A stretch of 64,000 nucleotides of DNA from Branchiostoma floridae. Taxonomy: Eukaryota; Chordata; Leptocardii; Amphioxiformes; Branchiostomatidae. Below are positions 17,730 to 34,956 of this stretch, one piece after another. Position 1 is the stretch's first letter. Every line of letters begins with the position of its first letter. The notes under the pieces are model-generated. The model worked only from the letters and a program-made list of their open reading frames with translations, had not been told where the DNA came from and made no database searches. The position numbers and the translations under genes were made by a program. The stretch covers positions 8,034,266 through 8,098,265 of the forward strand of contig NC_049985.1 of assembly GCF_000003815.2 (NCBI RefSeq). Direction: 5' to 3'.

Positions 17730-20700
17730 TTAAGTGTGTGGCATTACCACTGCCGACTTCAGCTTTTGTCCCGATATCTTTTGTCTCAGTTCCTCTCTGT
17801 GCTGTTCTTCCTCTCTGTCTTTTCTCTTCTTCAGCCCTCGTACCAGTTTTTCTCTCAACTGTTCCTCTTTCTTTTGCAGTTCTTTCTGCTTTCGTTCCTC
17901 TTCTTTTCTCTTCTTCAGTTCTTCCTCTTCCTTTTTTCTCCTCTCGATGGCGAGCTGCCGGAGACGTTCCTGCTCGAGCTCCTGTTCTAGTCTCTGGACC
18001 TCCTGCTGCTGTTTCACCCCCTGTGGAATAACACACTTGGTTTCAACCACCTGTTTCACTTCAGCACTTGTTCTTGCACCTTTGGAACAAGACAATGGCA
18101 TAGAAGGTAAATTACTTTCACATAAATCATGCTACCATAGTACAGCATCCACAAATTCCCAACCAGTTTTAAACAATCAACAATTGGTTTGTATTTTTGG
18201 TATCAATTTGTGCCAAAGTTCTATATGGCAGTATATTTCTATGAAAAGATAACAAATCAGAATGGTGAAATAATTTGAAAAAAAAAAAAGAAGAGAAGAA
18301 ACATCTTTTCAATTCATTTCCTTATTCAAACAGATGATGATGATTCCAACAGCAACTTTACAGTGGACATAACAATGGTGGGAGGACCCAATCTTCATAA
18401 CCCCCCACACCATTTCAGATTAACACTGACAGCAGCAGCACCTTAGCTCTCTTGAAGAGTTCCGTCAGCAGTCTGATGGACTCCAGACAAATGTCCTTAT
18501 TCAAACAGCAAATTAACAGTGGACATAACAGTGGTGAAAGGACCCAATCTTTATAACCCCCCACACCATTGACATCAGTAGTACCTTAGCTCTCTTGAAG
18601 AGTTCCGTCAGCAGTCTGATGGACTCCAGCTTCCTCTGAGCGATGAGGATCCTCCTCTCCTCTTGGGCTATCTTCTCCTGGAGCTGCCGCTGCTCCTCCT
18701 GACGTTTCTTCTCAAGCTTCTTCTCACGCCGTTTCTCCTCTCGGTACTTCATGCGCTCCTCCCGTCTTCTCAGCTTCTCTTCCCTTTTCCTTTCTCTTTC
18801 CCTCTCCTCATCTTCCTTTTTCTTCCTACATGTATGTTGGAAAATAAAAATGACCCACAAGAAATACATGATACTCAAACAAATCTCTTCCGATGGTGAG
18901 GCTTGTAACCCTCGAGAAATGTCAAACTTTTAGTGTCAGAACTGTCTCCAACTGGATCTCTTTACCAGATACAGTAGTTGCAGCTGATAGTATTAAGCAG
19001 TTCAAGCCTAGGCTAGATAAACACATGAGAGTCACTTGAAGAGTGAAGGACACGACACAACAGACAGACGCCTACTCTCCTGTATGCAGCATTAAGGTAC
19101 TGTAAATGCAGAGACTTTCAAGATGATTTAATGTTCGCAGTTTTCACGGCGACTGCTTCACCACGAATTTAAAACCACCGCAAACATTTTTCCATAGCAG
19201 AAAGAGACTACAGTGCATGGCACTACAGTGAAATGAAAACCACAGCAAAAAGTCCATTTTTCCGCTACCACGAAATTAAATCTTTGCATACTTAAATACA
19301 TTTACAGTATGATAGCTCACCTTTCCTCCTCCTTCTTGCGCTCCTCTTCTTCTCTTTCCTTACGTTTCTGCTCCTCCCGCTGATGCTCCAGCTCCTGGAG
19401 TTTCGCCCGCTCCAGTCTGCGCTTTCTGATGGCCTTGTCGCTCAGGTGGCCACTTTTGTCAAAATCCACCTGCAGGGGAGAGAATGTGTACATGTGATGG
19501 TCAGAAGAGCCAGTAATGGTCACAGGACATCTGACAAAAAAGTTATACAGTCAACCATGGTCCGGCAACCACCTGGCACACCCAACCATCTCCAGTCACA
19601 AGCTACAGACCCGTACATTTCTATAAAGTTAACCTAACCCTGTCCTGAGCAACCACATTTCCTCATGATCAGCAACCTATTATCCTTAGCCCTTTGATTC
19701 GTCACTGAATCCAGCTTTGACTATCTGCAACATTGATTGAGCCAGTGACTGCACCAATGCCATCACCAAATTGCAGTTACCAGGCAATGGAGGTCATGTG
19801 TGTAAGAAGGATAACAAAGTGTGTGGCCTAACCAGCATGAACCCAATGGACACAGCTGCCTGTAAAAGCGGTGTGAAGACCAACCAAAAACTACATGTGT
19901 CAGGGATCCCTGCAGCAGTATAATCAAATACTGAATCCTACTTCTGCTGTGACCTGCCACCTACCTTGAAGTTAGCTGTAGCAGCCTTGCCGTCATCACC
20001 TTTGTACATGAGTTTCATTCCTTTCAGGTGCTCCATACAGTTCACAAAGCCGATGTACTCCTTAAACTGCACATATGCCTCAAAAGTCAAACTTGTTCCT
20101 AATGAAGAGAAGGAGGAAAAGGTGTTGAAGTTTCCCGTCTTGTTCTCCTGTCTGTACGGGTCCAACATCGGAATGTCCACGCGACGGACTTCCCCAAATG
20201 TTGCGAATACTTTCTTGAGGACGTTTTCGCTGGCTTTGTCGCTGTCCTTAGATGCGGTGAACCACTTGCAGGGCAGACCTTCGAAGTGAACGGTGTCTGG
20301 CCTCTCTCCCGCGACAGTCTCGTTCATGAACTTGGCGTCCCTGAAATGAGAGTCCCACTCGTGGCGCGTGGGGAAGACCACCTTGGCTTCAGCTGCCCGG
20401 ACCTTCAGCATCTCAGAGAAACCGCTCAGCTTGATAGTTTTACCGTCCAATCTGGCCACCATGGTCTTCAGGAGGGACTTGGCCTCAGCTTCTCCTTCAA
20501 ACCTGTGGGGAGACACAGCATTATCAAAAATTAGTTTGATTGGACATGTAGGTTGGAGAGATGGGGAGGGGGGATCGTGTAATATTGATTTTACTGTTAT
20601 AATGTTTACCTTCATGGGAATCATATTATCATATCAATCCTTTTATCCAAACAGGTAAGGCCAATGACCTAGACCAGATGCTGTCGCCATAGTTACTGGT

Positions 20701-21320
20701 AATGTAGCAGATGCTCTGTGGTGTTCAATTACATCAAAATGTGGCAAGTGACAGTAGATAGATGTAGGAGGGGATCACCATATATGAATGGTTACCATAT
20801 AAACACAGCAGTAGTTTGTTAGACTAGACCACATGAGGGTGAACAATATGTATCTGCATACAAATGTTACCTTTGGAGTTTTTTGTTTTTCTTCTGGACA
20901 CATTTTGAGGTGAATTAGAACTGAGTCTCCACTTATTGATCGGGGTCACCTGATCATGACTGGTTGCAATTCCCCGGTACTCCACCTAATGGAGTTGTAC
21001 CCTGTATTTACCACACCAAAAAATTGACGACAACACGTGGTCTGAGAAAATCTGCTCTGATAAATATATCCATGGTATCATTGGTACCTGATGAACTCCA
21101 GTGTGCTCTTGACGACCTTGAGCAGTGAGAAGGCGTCAGGTTTGACCATGGCCTTGATGCGCTCCATCACCTCCCAGTTGGAGATGGACTTGCCGGGGGT
21201 CTTCAGCTGGGGCAGCGACACGCTCACGTTCAGGCGCGCGATGGGCTTCAGCCACAGGCCCTGCTGGGGGTACAGTTCTACGGCCTCCGTGGTGTCCGAA
21301 CATGGTGTGGAGGCGGCCAT
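17730..21320 (-). CDS. AKAP17A: A-kinase anchoring protein 17A (XE7-like, splicing-associated)
   Basis: Exons in transcript order are 21320-21088, 20502-19965, 19469-19321, 18825-18585 and 18020-17730, joining in frame to 483 residues; stop 17732-17730. The N-terminus (EAVELYPQQGLWLKPIARL; GKSISNWEVMERIKAMVKP) and central block (DGKTIKLSGFSEMLKVRAAE; RPDTVHFEGLPCKWF; DIPMLDPYR; MKLMYKGDDGKA) match vertebrate AKAP17A closely, including its RRM-like region at about 150-255. Residues 260-483 are an almost pure charged coiled coil (E/K/R). The family anchors PKA regulatory subunits in nuclear speckles and modulates alternative splicing. The vertebrate protein is near 695 residues; the serine-arginine rich tail is missing and the protein stops at SAVVMPHT. 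An acceptor CCACAG just before the ATG implies a 5' UTR exon upstream, in the promoter shared with RARS. Confidence 0.93.
18321..18629. repeat. Tandem duplication including the 3' end of an AKAP17A exon
   Basis: 18321-18483 and 18496-18629 are diverged copies of one segment. Both contain the last 44 or so bases of AKAP17A exon 4 (CTTAGCTCTCTTGAAGAG and GTCAGCAGTCTGATGGACTC are identical) plus the flanking intron with ATAACCCCCCACACCATT. Only the 18585-18629 part is in the joined exon; the other copy is intronic and retains a possible donor, AAG|GTGCTG. Confidence 0.92.
19098..19309. mobile_element. TA-flanked MITE in an AKAP17A intron
   Basis: TACTGTAAATG at 19098-19108 and CATTTACAGTA at 19299-19309 are perfect inverted termini; outer TA on each side fits a Tc1/mariner-type target duplication. 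The 212-bp interior has no open frame. Its transcript-proximal end is 11 bases from the donor of the preceding exon (19315-19320). Confidence 0.7.
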
Positions 21321-21598
21321 GTTGAGCTGTGGACAACATGCATGGCAATATACTAGTATGTTTCAGTTGTGAGTCATTTGTAGGTTGGTGCAAGATTACC
21401 ATGATAATCTTTACCTTGAATCTTTACCTTGAACCACAGCCAGTTAATACCCTATTGAAATAAAAACAATCAATCATATCCTGATAATTTTCAGGTTGGA
21501 ATATGATTTGCTATATAAACAAGGCATGGTTTTTATATGATGCACAGACAAGGCAAGAATTTTGGGAAAAGGAAACTTGACCAATGTCTACTCTTCTT

Positions 21599-21870
21599 GC
21601 TACGGCCGCGTGGCGCGTTGGCACACCCGATCCCTCGATCTCGGAAGTTAAGCAACGCGCGGTCCGGACAGTGCTTGGATGGGAGACCAACCAAGGACGT
21701 CCGGATTGCTGTAGCCTCACGAAGCTTTCCACGAAATCGTCTTCCGGGAGGGACGTAAAACGGGGGTCCCGTGCTTCACGTTAAACAGCCTCATTACTCA
21801 ACACATTGGGTACCTGCCTATGGCACTGGCTGCAAATACACCCGATATTATTATTATTATTATTATTATA
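21599..21870 (+). mobile_element. 5S rRNA-headed SINE (SINE3-like)
   Basis: 21599-21717 aligns along its length with 5S rRNA: GCTACGGCC start, CTCGATCTCGGAAGTTAAGCA, TGGATGGGAGACC (internal promoter box C) and GCTGTAGCC end, whose first and last bases pair as helix I. The sequence then continues without a pol III T-run into CGTAAAACGGGGGTCCCGTG and ends in an (ATT)n run at 21845-21870. That is the head, body and simple-repeat tail of a 5S-derived SINE. A weak 8-bp TCTACTCT match flanks it (21587, 21884). It lies between AKAP17A exon 1 and the shared promoter. Confidence 0.85.
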
Positions 21871-22329
21871 CCTTACTCGGTTATCTACTCTGTAAAATTA
21901 TTTTTTTTTCTTTCAAGTCAACATTATAATAGCTCTGACCAAGGACAAATTAATAAATTGATGTCCTTGCTCTTACCCAACAAAGATATGTATTTGTAAT
22001 CTTCAAAGATTGAACCAAACTGATACCACAAACATCCTCTCTGTAGTCTTTACCTTCAAATCGTATTAAGACCGATCGTCATTTTCACCATTCTTCTAAC
22101 TTTGCAAGGCCCAAAATCAAGGAAGTTGAGGTTTGCAAAATTGAGTCTTTCTATCGTATCCTTACCTTCGTCAGTGTCCTAGCTTGCGTGGTCGGTATAT
22201 ATATACTACATGTAACGTTTTCCAGCTGCCATTTCTACGGGAATGGAGGTAACTTCTACATAAAACCAGTCAGAAATGTGTCCCAATCTGCCCCCATTGA
22301 AGAGTAGGCAGCCATGTTGGTAAATACCT

Positions 22330-22400
22330 GATCCCGAACCCAGGGCATCGTGCCGCAGCACTTTGGGTACGAGACGCGGTCAAAGGTTATCTGCGGCAAA
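22330..22400. promoter_or_regulatory. Divergent promoter of AKAP17A (-) and RARS (+)
   Basis: The RARS start is at 22401 and AKAP17A runs away on the other strand, with a likely 5' UTR exon ending near a GATCAG|GTATTT donor at about 22333. The block is GC-richer than its flanks. The RARS ATG lies in AAAATGGCGGAC, the same 12-mer as at the PGRMC start, which matches the YY1 element found at many vertebrate starts. No TATA box is visible. Confidence 0.55.
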
Positions 22401-30008
<7,608 letters not shown>

Positions 30009-30020
<12 letters not shown>

Positions 30021-30150
30021 TCATATAACCTACCACCAACAGCTTGTGTTGTGCAGACAGACTGTAATCATAACCTACGTGTATCATCAATGGCTCGTGT
30101 TGTGCACAGACAGGATGTAGTCATATCCCACCACCAATTGTTCATGTAGT
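30009..30150. repeat. About 50-bp imperfect tandem repeat beginning at the RARS stop codon
   Basis: ACAGGATGTAGTCATAT occurs at 30010 and again near 30110, with a diverged middle copy (GACTGTAATCATAACCTAC) near 30059. The shared CACCAAC, GTGTTGTGCA and CAGACAG segments set a unit near 50 bp. The first copy contains the terminal arginine and methionine codons and the TAG stop. Confidence 0.8.
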
Positions 30151-30271
30151 TGGAGACCATTGACAACACACTTTGAATGTCACATACAAGATACAACTGC
30201 ATACATATTCTGACTATACTGTTGAATCATATCAATTTTTACATGCAAAGATGTATACATAAAGAACTTTG

Positions 30272-30277
30272 AATAAA
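30272..30277 (+). promoter_or_regulatory. Candidate poly(A) signal, RARS
   Basis: AATAAA lies 252 bases past the RARS stop codon, a usual 3' UTR length for this kind of gene. Confidence 0.6.
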
Positions 30278-30786
30278 TGAGGTATCCATACATACTAGCT
30301 GCCACTACATGTACATTAATATATCGGGAACCTCAGAGGATTTACACAACAGTCTGCAGTTTTACCGTACATGTATGTAACAACTTTGCTGAGCACAAAA
30401 GTTTGTTTCCAATCCTGTTCACGTCAATCCAGTGTACCTACAATATACATGCCTTACAGTGTGTGCAAAATCTAGACATCTGATTTTGTATACATAAAGG
30501 CTACAGACCTGCAAATGTGTATAAGCTACACTGATAATGTGTGTAGGTTTATTATTGATACCAAACATCATATGAAACTGTACTGGACAAGACTATTGTC
30601 TGAATATATAAGATCCCACATGACTAAAGCTGAAGGAATATGGACTGATTAATATGTTATGTTTGTAACATTAGATAACAAACTTCAGGTAAAAGAATTA
30701 GATATGCCACAGAAAGGTAAGACAAAGCTTAAAATATAAAATCATCTTCTTGATGAAGAGTACTTGTCTTTTTCTGTGTGTGTTAT

Positions 30787-31711
30787 TAGAGTCAATTCCA
30801 CATTACCAAGAGGGTGTTTCTTGCCTTTTGTTCCAACATTTTGGAAATCTTTATAACATTCTAATTGTGATAAGTAACTGTTTAGAACTGTTTATAACAT
30901 CATTGTGATGTTCTAAATACTTTCTACAGTATTCAAACATGTTAGAAATATTTCTAACATCAAAGTCATTATTTCTGATAGTTTCTAAACTGTTCCAACA
31001 TAGATTCATCATTTGTGATCACATGTTCGAACATTGAAACAATATGATGAAACTGGGTCAGTGGGCTGGGAAGAGGGCAATTCACACATCCCTGCCAAGT
31101 ACAGGAAATTGTGTCTGACTCCTTCTCACAAGAGTCACCAGTGTCTACTAAAGAAAATCTAAAAATACGAGACCCAAACAAAAGGCCCAGCTTAGCAGCT
31201 TGGTTTATGGGGGTAATAGAAGTTTTTATGGAGGAAAAAAATGACACAAATTGTTGGAACATGTGATCAGATGTGCTGCATTTGTGCAGCTGTACCATAG
31301 AATACAAAAGCACTTAGATGTGGCTAGATTGTTCCATGTAGAGAGATATCGTACCAGTAGTTTGCAACCTATGTAGGTAGATCCAAACTTTCATGTTAAT
31401 GGCCGGAAACAATTTGAACTTGATTGACTGCAAACTCTTAAACTGTGATCAATCAGGATTATAACCCTGTTGTTTAAGAAGCCCCCGTGAATCGAAATAA
31501 CCCAAAAACACATAGATGTTTCTAAATTGTTCCAAATAAAGAGATATTTGTACCATTACTTTCCAACATATGTAGGTAGGTTCAAACTTTCATTTTTAAT
31601 TGTTTGAACAATTTTGAACTTTATTGACTGAAATCTTCTTTTACTTAGATTAGTTCAAACTTATGACAAATATTATTTTAAAATCCTCTCGGTGACTCGG
31701 AATTGACTCTA
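30787..31711. mobile_element. 925-bp non-autonomous TIR element
   Basis: Left end 30787-30813 and right end 31685-31711 are 27-bp inverted repeats with 22 matches; the outer 13 bases (TAGAGTCAATTCC) are identical. TAT lies on both outer sides, and TA/TAT is the candidate target duplication. The interior has a 198-bp-period direct repeat (31313-31480 and 31511-31680) and a 13-bp inverted pair TGATCACATGTTC / GAACATGTGATCA near 31017 and 31258. A 114-residue minus-strand frame inside has no transposase motif that I can see. Confidence 0.75.
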
Positions 31712-34059
31712 TATGTGTGGAATATTTACAAGTAACAAAGTCATGAGGATGTCACTTTTTCCCATTAAACAATAACCAAGAGTTTAGCTTCTCATGCAAG
31801 TTGTTCTGGGAATACTAGTCTCAAATGAACACATTTATGATTAGAACTTATGATTTTCGTGTAGGTTTTGAGGACGCAGTGAAGCGGTTATGTGAACACT
31901 TAGAGTACTTAGGAAAGCCTAGAACTTCTCCGTACCATACACCACAAATAAAGAAACAACCTGTGGGAGTTTTTAAAAATGTTTTAATTATTTTTTGGTT
32001 GCTACAGAAACAAAATATGCATAAAACTACTGAATTAGCCAGGAAATGAACAAAGTTCTAAAGGTAACCATCTATAAATTGATAAAGAATTCATGAGATC
32101 AAATGTTGATATTGGCCTGAATTTCTTAAACTTAACCATAGACAACTGAGTCTCCATGTTGAACATTACATCCTCTGTTGTTAACAAACGTTCCCAAACA
32201 AAATTTTCCTGTCATAATGAAGAACACAAATTTTGAAAGAAAAAGATTATACTCTCAACTAACACATCAACATATACAAGCACCTATTTTCACCAACATT
32301 CTCTGCCATACCACAGATATGCTTACGATCAACAACTAAATCATACATAGAACAAGTTTAATAATATAGATACAATCCCACTACTGTTATTTTACTCCAC
32401 TACACGCTAACAATCCAAGTCAGATCAGGTCAAGATCTGCGGGTAGATATCGTTTTGTAATTACAATTTAATGTACAACTTTTTTTCTCATTTTTTTTCT
32501 TTTTCATGGCATGTACACACGGATATATTTCACAGTCACCGTACCAGAGTGTTAACCTGGTATCCAGTCTCATGTGACTTTGGTAAGCTTTGCAACGATG
32601 GTGCCGGGATCAAAGCTGTAGAAGGCTGGATGCCAAGGAACCACATCAGTTACGGAAGACAATACATCTACTGATGACAGATTCCACGTGTGGTGGTTCA
32701 CGGTCTTACGACTATTTGGCAACAACTTGTCAGTACAAATATCGTGTCCAGATTTGAATACTCGGTAGATAATTCATGCGTAGACTTTTAGAGTATAAGT
32801 ATTTGCTATGTTTTACAGACCAGAGAGCATATCATTTCAGTCACGGGAGGCACTGTATTACATTTTTGCATGGTAATAATGGATAACAAGTATGCAACTA
32901 TAGTACATTGTTGATCTTGTAACACAGCTTGCTATACACCAGCGCATAGGCGTATGGTCACTACCCTTATATCACTAACAAACATGTGGTTAACGTCTCA
33001 CTGTTACACATGTACCCAATACCACTGTTCTTTGAACTGTAGAAAATGCACAAGTATTTGGCTGTCATTCTTAAATTAGCAGGATTACTTATGTAGCAGG
33101 TAACCCAGTTATCCCTAACTTTAGGAGTTGAACTTTACTTCTGAAGCCACAACTAACTTGTAACTGTTGTCAAATGCCACATGGCCATATCCTATCAACT
33201 CTTTACCACATGTTGTGATTTATCAGACTCATTTCTGTTTAAATGTTAAGGGACTTTCAGTAAATGTAAGTAAATGTCCAAAACTTTTAAGTAAACAACA
33301 AAGATCAAAGGATTTCTATAATGAAGTGAAAAAGCAGTAAGATGGACTTCATCAAAATTCATTTGCCATCCAACTGCCAGTCCCTGGTGGCAACAAATAC
33401 ATGTTCTAAAAACCAGTAGAGAACTAACTTAAACATCATTTGGAAACCTGATGAAAGTGATCTGCCTGTACAACCAGGCAACAATACTTCTCTGTCAAAG
33501 GCGACATCTTGTAGCCATGACAACATATCAGTACAATCAATTTTTAAAAATTTGAACTTAAACATCCATCAACTGAGAAGCCACTGCATAGGACTCTGTG
33601 TTCCATAGAGAGAACAGGATTATCGTCATAGCAAACCTCTTGCTCGGACAAAGGCCATTTCGGCGTCTTGTAAAATGGTGACACTTTCCTTCAATTGTTA
33701 CGTAGAAGGAAAATAAATTACGGAACCAACAAGAATTGCACAAGAAATTAACAGTCTTGGCAAAGCACATGGCGTACATCTACCATCATTTTGCATCACT
33801 GCACTTGTTTGGCAATGTTATCAATAACACATGCATAAATTTGTAAACAAAGATTCAGACTATAAGCCGGAGCTGGAAAACTATAAGCCCTTTCTTGGTA
33901 CCCATTTGTTTCTCTTGGGATAAGTGTACTAAGTACAATTTTTAGTCTTCTTTTTTTTCACTTTTCACCCTCAATTCTCGCCTTCTAATTTTAGTAGATG
34001 TATAGCTTTAATCATAGTAAAAAAATCAAATGCAATCACCAAGTAAAACAGAAAACCCT

Positions 34060-34141
34060 TTCTTCTGTATCTATTACTTGAGTCAAATCCAAAATTGGTT
34101 TTCTTCTGTATCTATTACTTGAGTCAAATCCAAAATTGGTT
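34060..34141. repeat. Perfect 41-bp tandem duplication
   Basis: 34060-34100 and 34101-34141 are identical, beginning TTCTTCTGTATC and ending AAAATTGGTT. The lack of any difference suggests a recent event. It lies in the LARP1 3' UTR or just past it. Confidence 0.95.
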
Positions 34142-34956
34142 CTGGGCTGGTTGGATATCTGCGTATAGAAGTTCACTTTATTTACATTTATTGCGTTTGG
34201 CAATCTGTTTACATAAACTTGGATGGTTAGCAGCAATGTCTTATCCAGACATCATCTTTATCCTTTTTTACAACTCCAAAAACAAACCTAAAACACAGTA
34301 ATTTGGCCATGTTTCCTTTCTCGTCAGCAAACTATTTGACCTTCGTCACTCATAAGCACCCACTGTACCAGTACAAATTTGGTTGAGTACTGCAAGCATA
34401 AAATTGGTATTGGCATTCCTTCCATTGGGGCTTCTTTTAGAGTCTGATCAGTTCAAAACCTAAACACCCAGACATTTGGAACACAGAAATATGAACAGTT
34501 CATACCATCATTTCTTCTGCTCCCTTCAACAGAAATCATTAACTCACACTTCGGTAGTTGCTTGACTTTCACTTCAGACAAATCCATATTGAATACAGCA
34601 AATATTCACTTCCTTTCAAATTCCAAAATTAAAACCTTCCCTTCAACAAATCAAACTAAAACGGGTCCCAGACCTGTGGGTAAAGCTGTTGTGGCGAAGC
34701 GGCACATACCCCTGTAGCAAACATGCGACGGCCTTTGTAAGCTCAAAAGGGCAAGGGTGACATCCACAGGGGCTCCTCTGCTTCTGGGTATGCCTGAAAC
34801 TGCACATCTTGTGTCTGGAACGTAGAGCACAAAATATCCCTTCTGTCTCTGTACCACCCATCCGGCAGTCTCGTAGGCTGGTGTCCTGGGGTTATTTTGC
34901 ACTCTGGGTTCCAAAACGGAAGTGTTTGAATTTTGCGTAGTATGTTCCTGAGTGTG

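Larger units (their letters stand above)
30278..34956. other. Convergent RARS-LARP1 interval (LARP1 3' UTR and intergenic)
   Basis: No coding exon is recognised. The part nearest LARP1 must hold its 3' UTR; candidate minus-strand AATAAA signals (TTTATT on plus) occur near 34178 and 30548, and I cannot choose between them. The interval also contains a 925-bp terminal-inverted-repeat element at 30787-31711 and a perfect 41-bp duplication at 34060-34141. Confidence 0.6.

Noticed and set aside
18021-18079. Alternative AKAP17A last-exon start at 18079
   Set aside because: It breaks frame with exon 4; the CCACAG acceptor ending at 18021 gives a phase-0 join matching the family.
17734-18252. 172-codon plus-strand frame rich in S, F and C
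   Set aside because: It is the antisense of the AKAP17A coiled-coil exon; low-complexity composition follows from GAG/AAG codons read backwards.
21599-21717. Functional 5S rRNA gene
   Set aside because: Several substitutions in normally invariant loops, no T-run terminator, and direct continuation into a SINE-like body and (ATT)n tail.
30969-31313. 114-codon minus-strand frame as a transposase remnant
   Set aside because: No DDE-type motif, no zinc finger, and it crosses the inverted repeats of a non-autonomous element.
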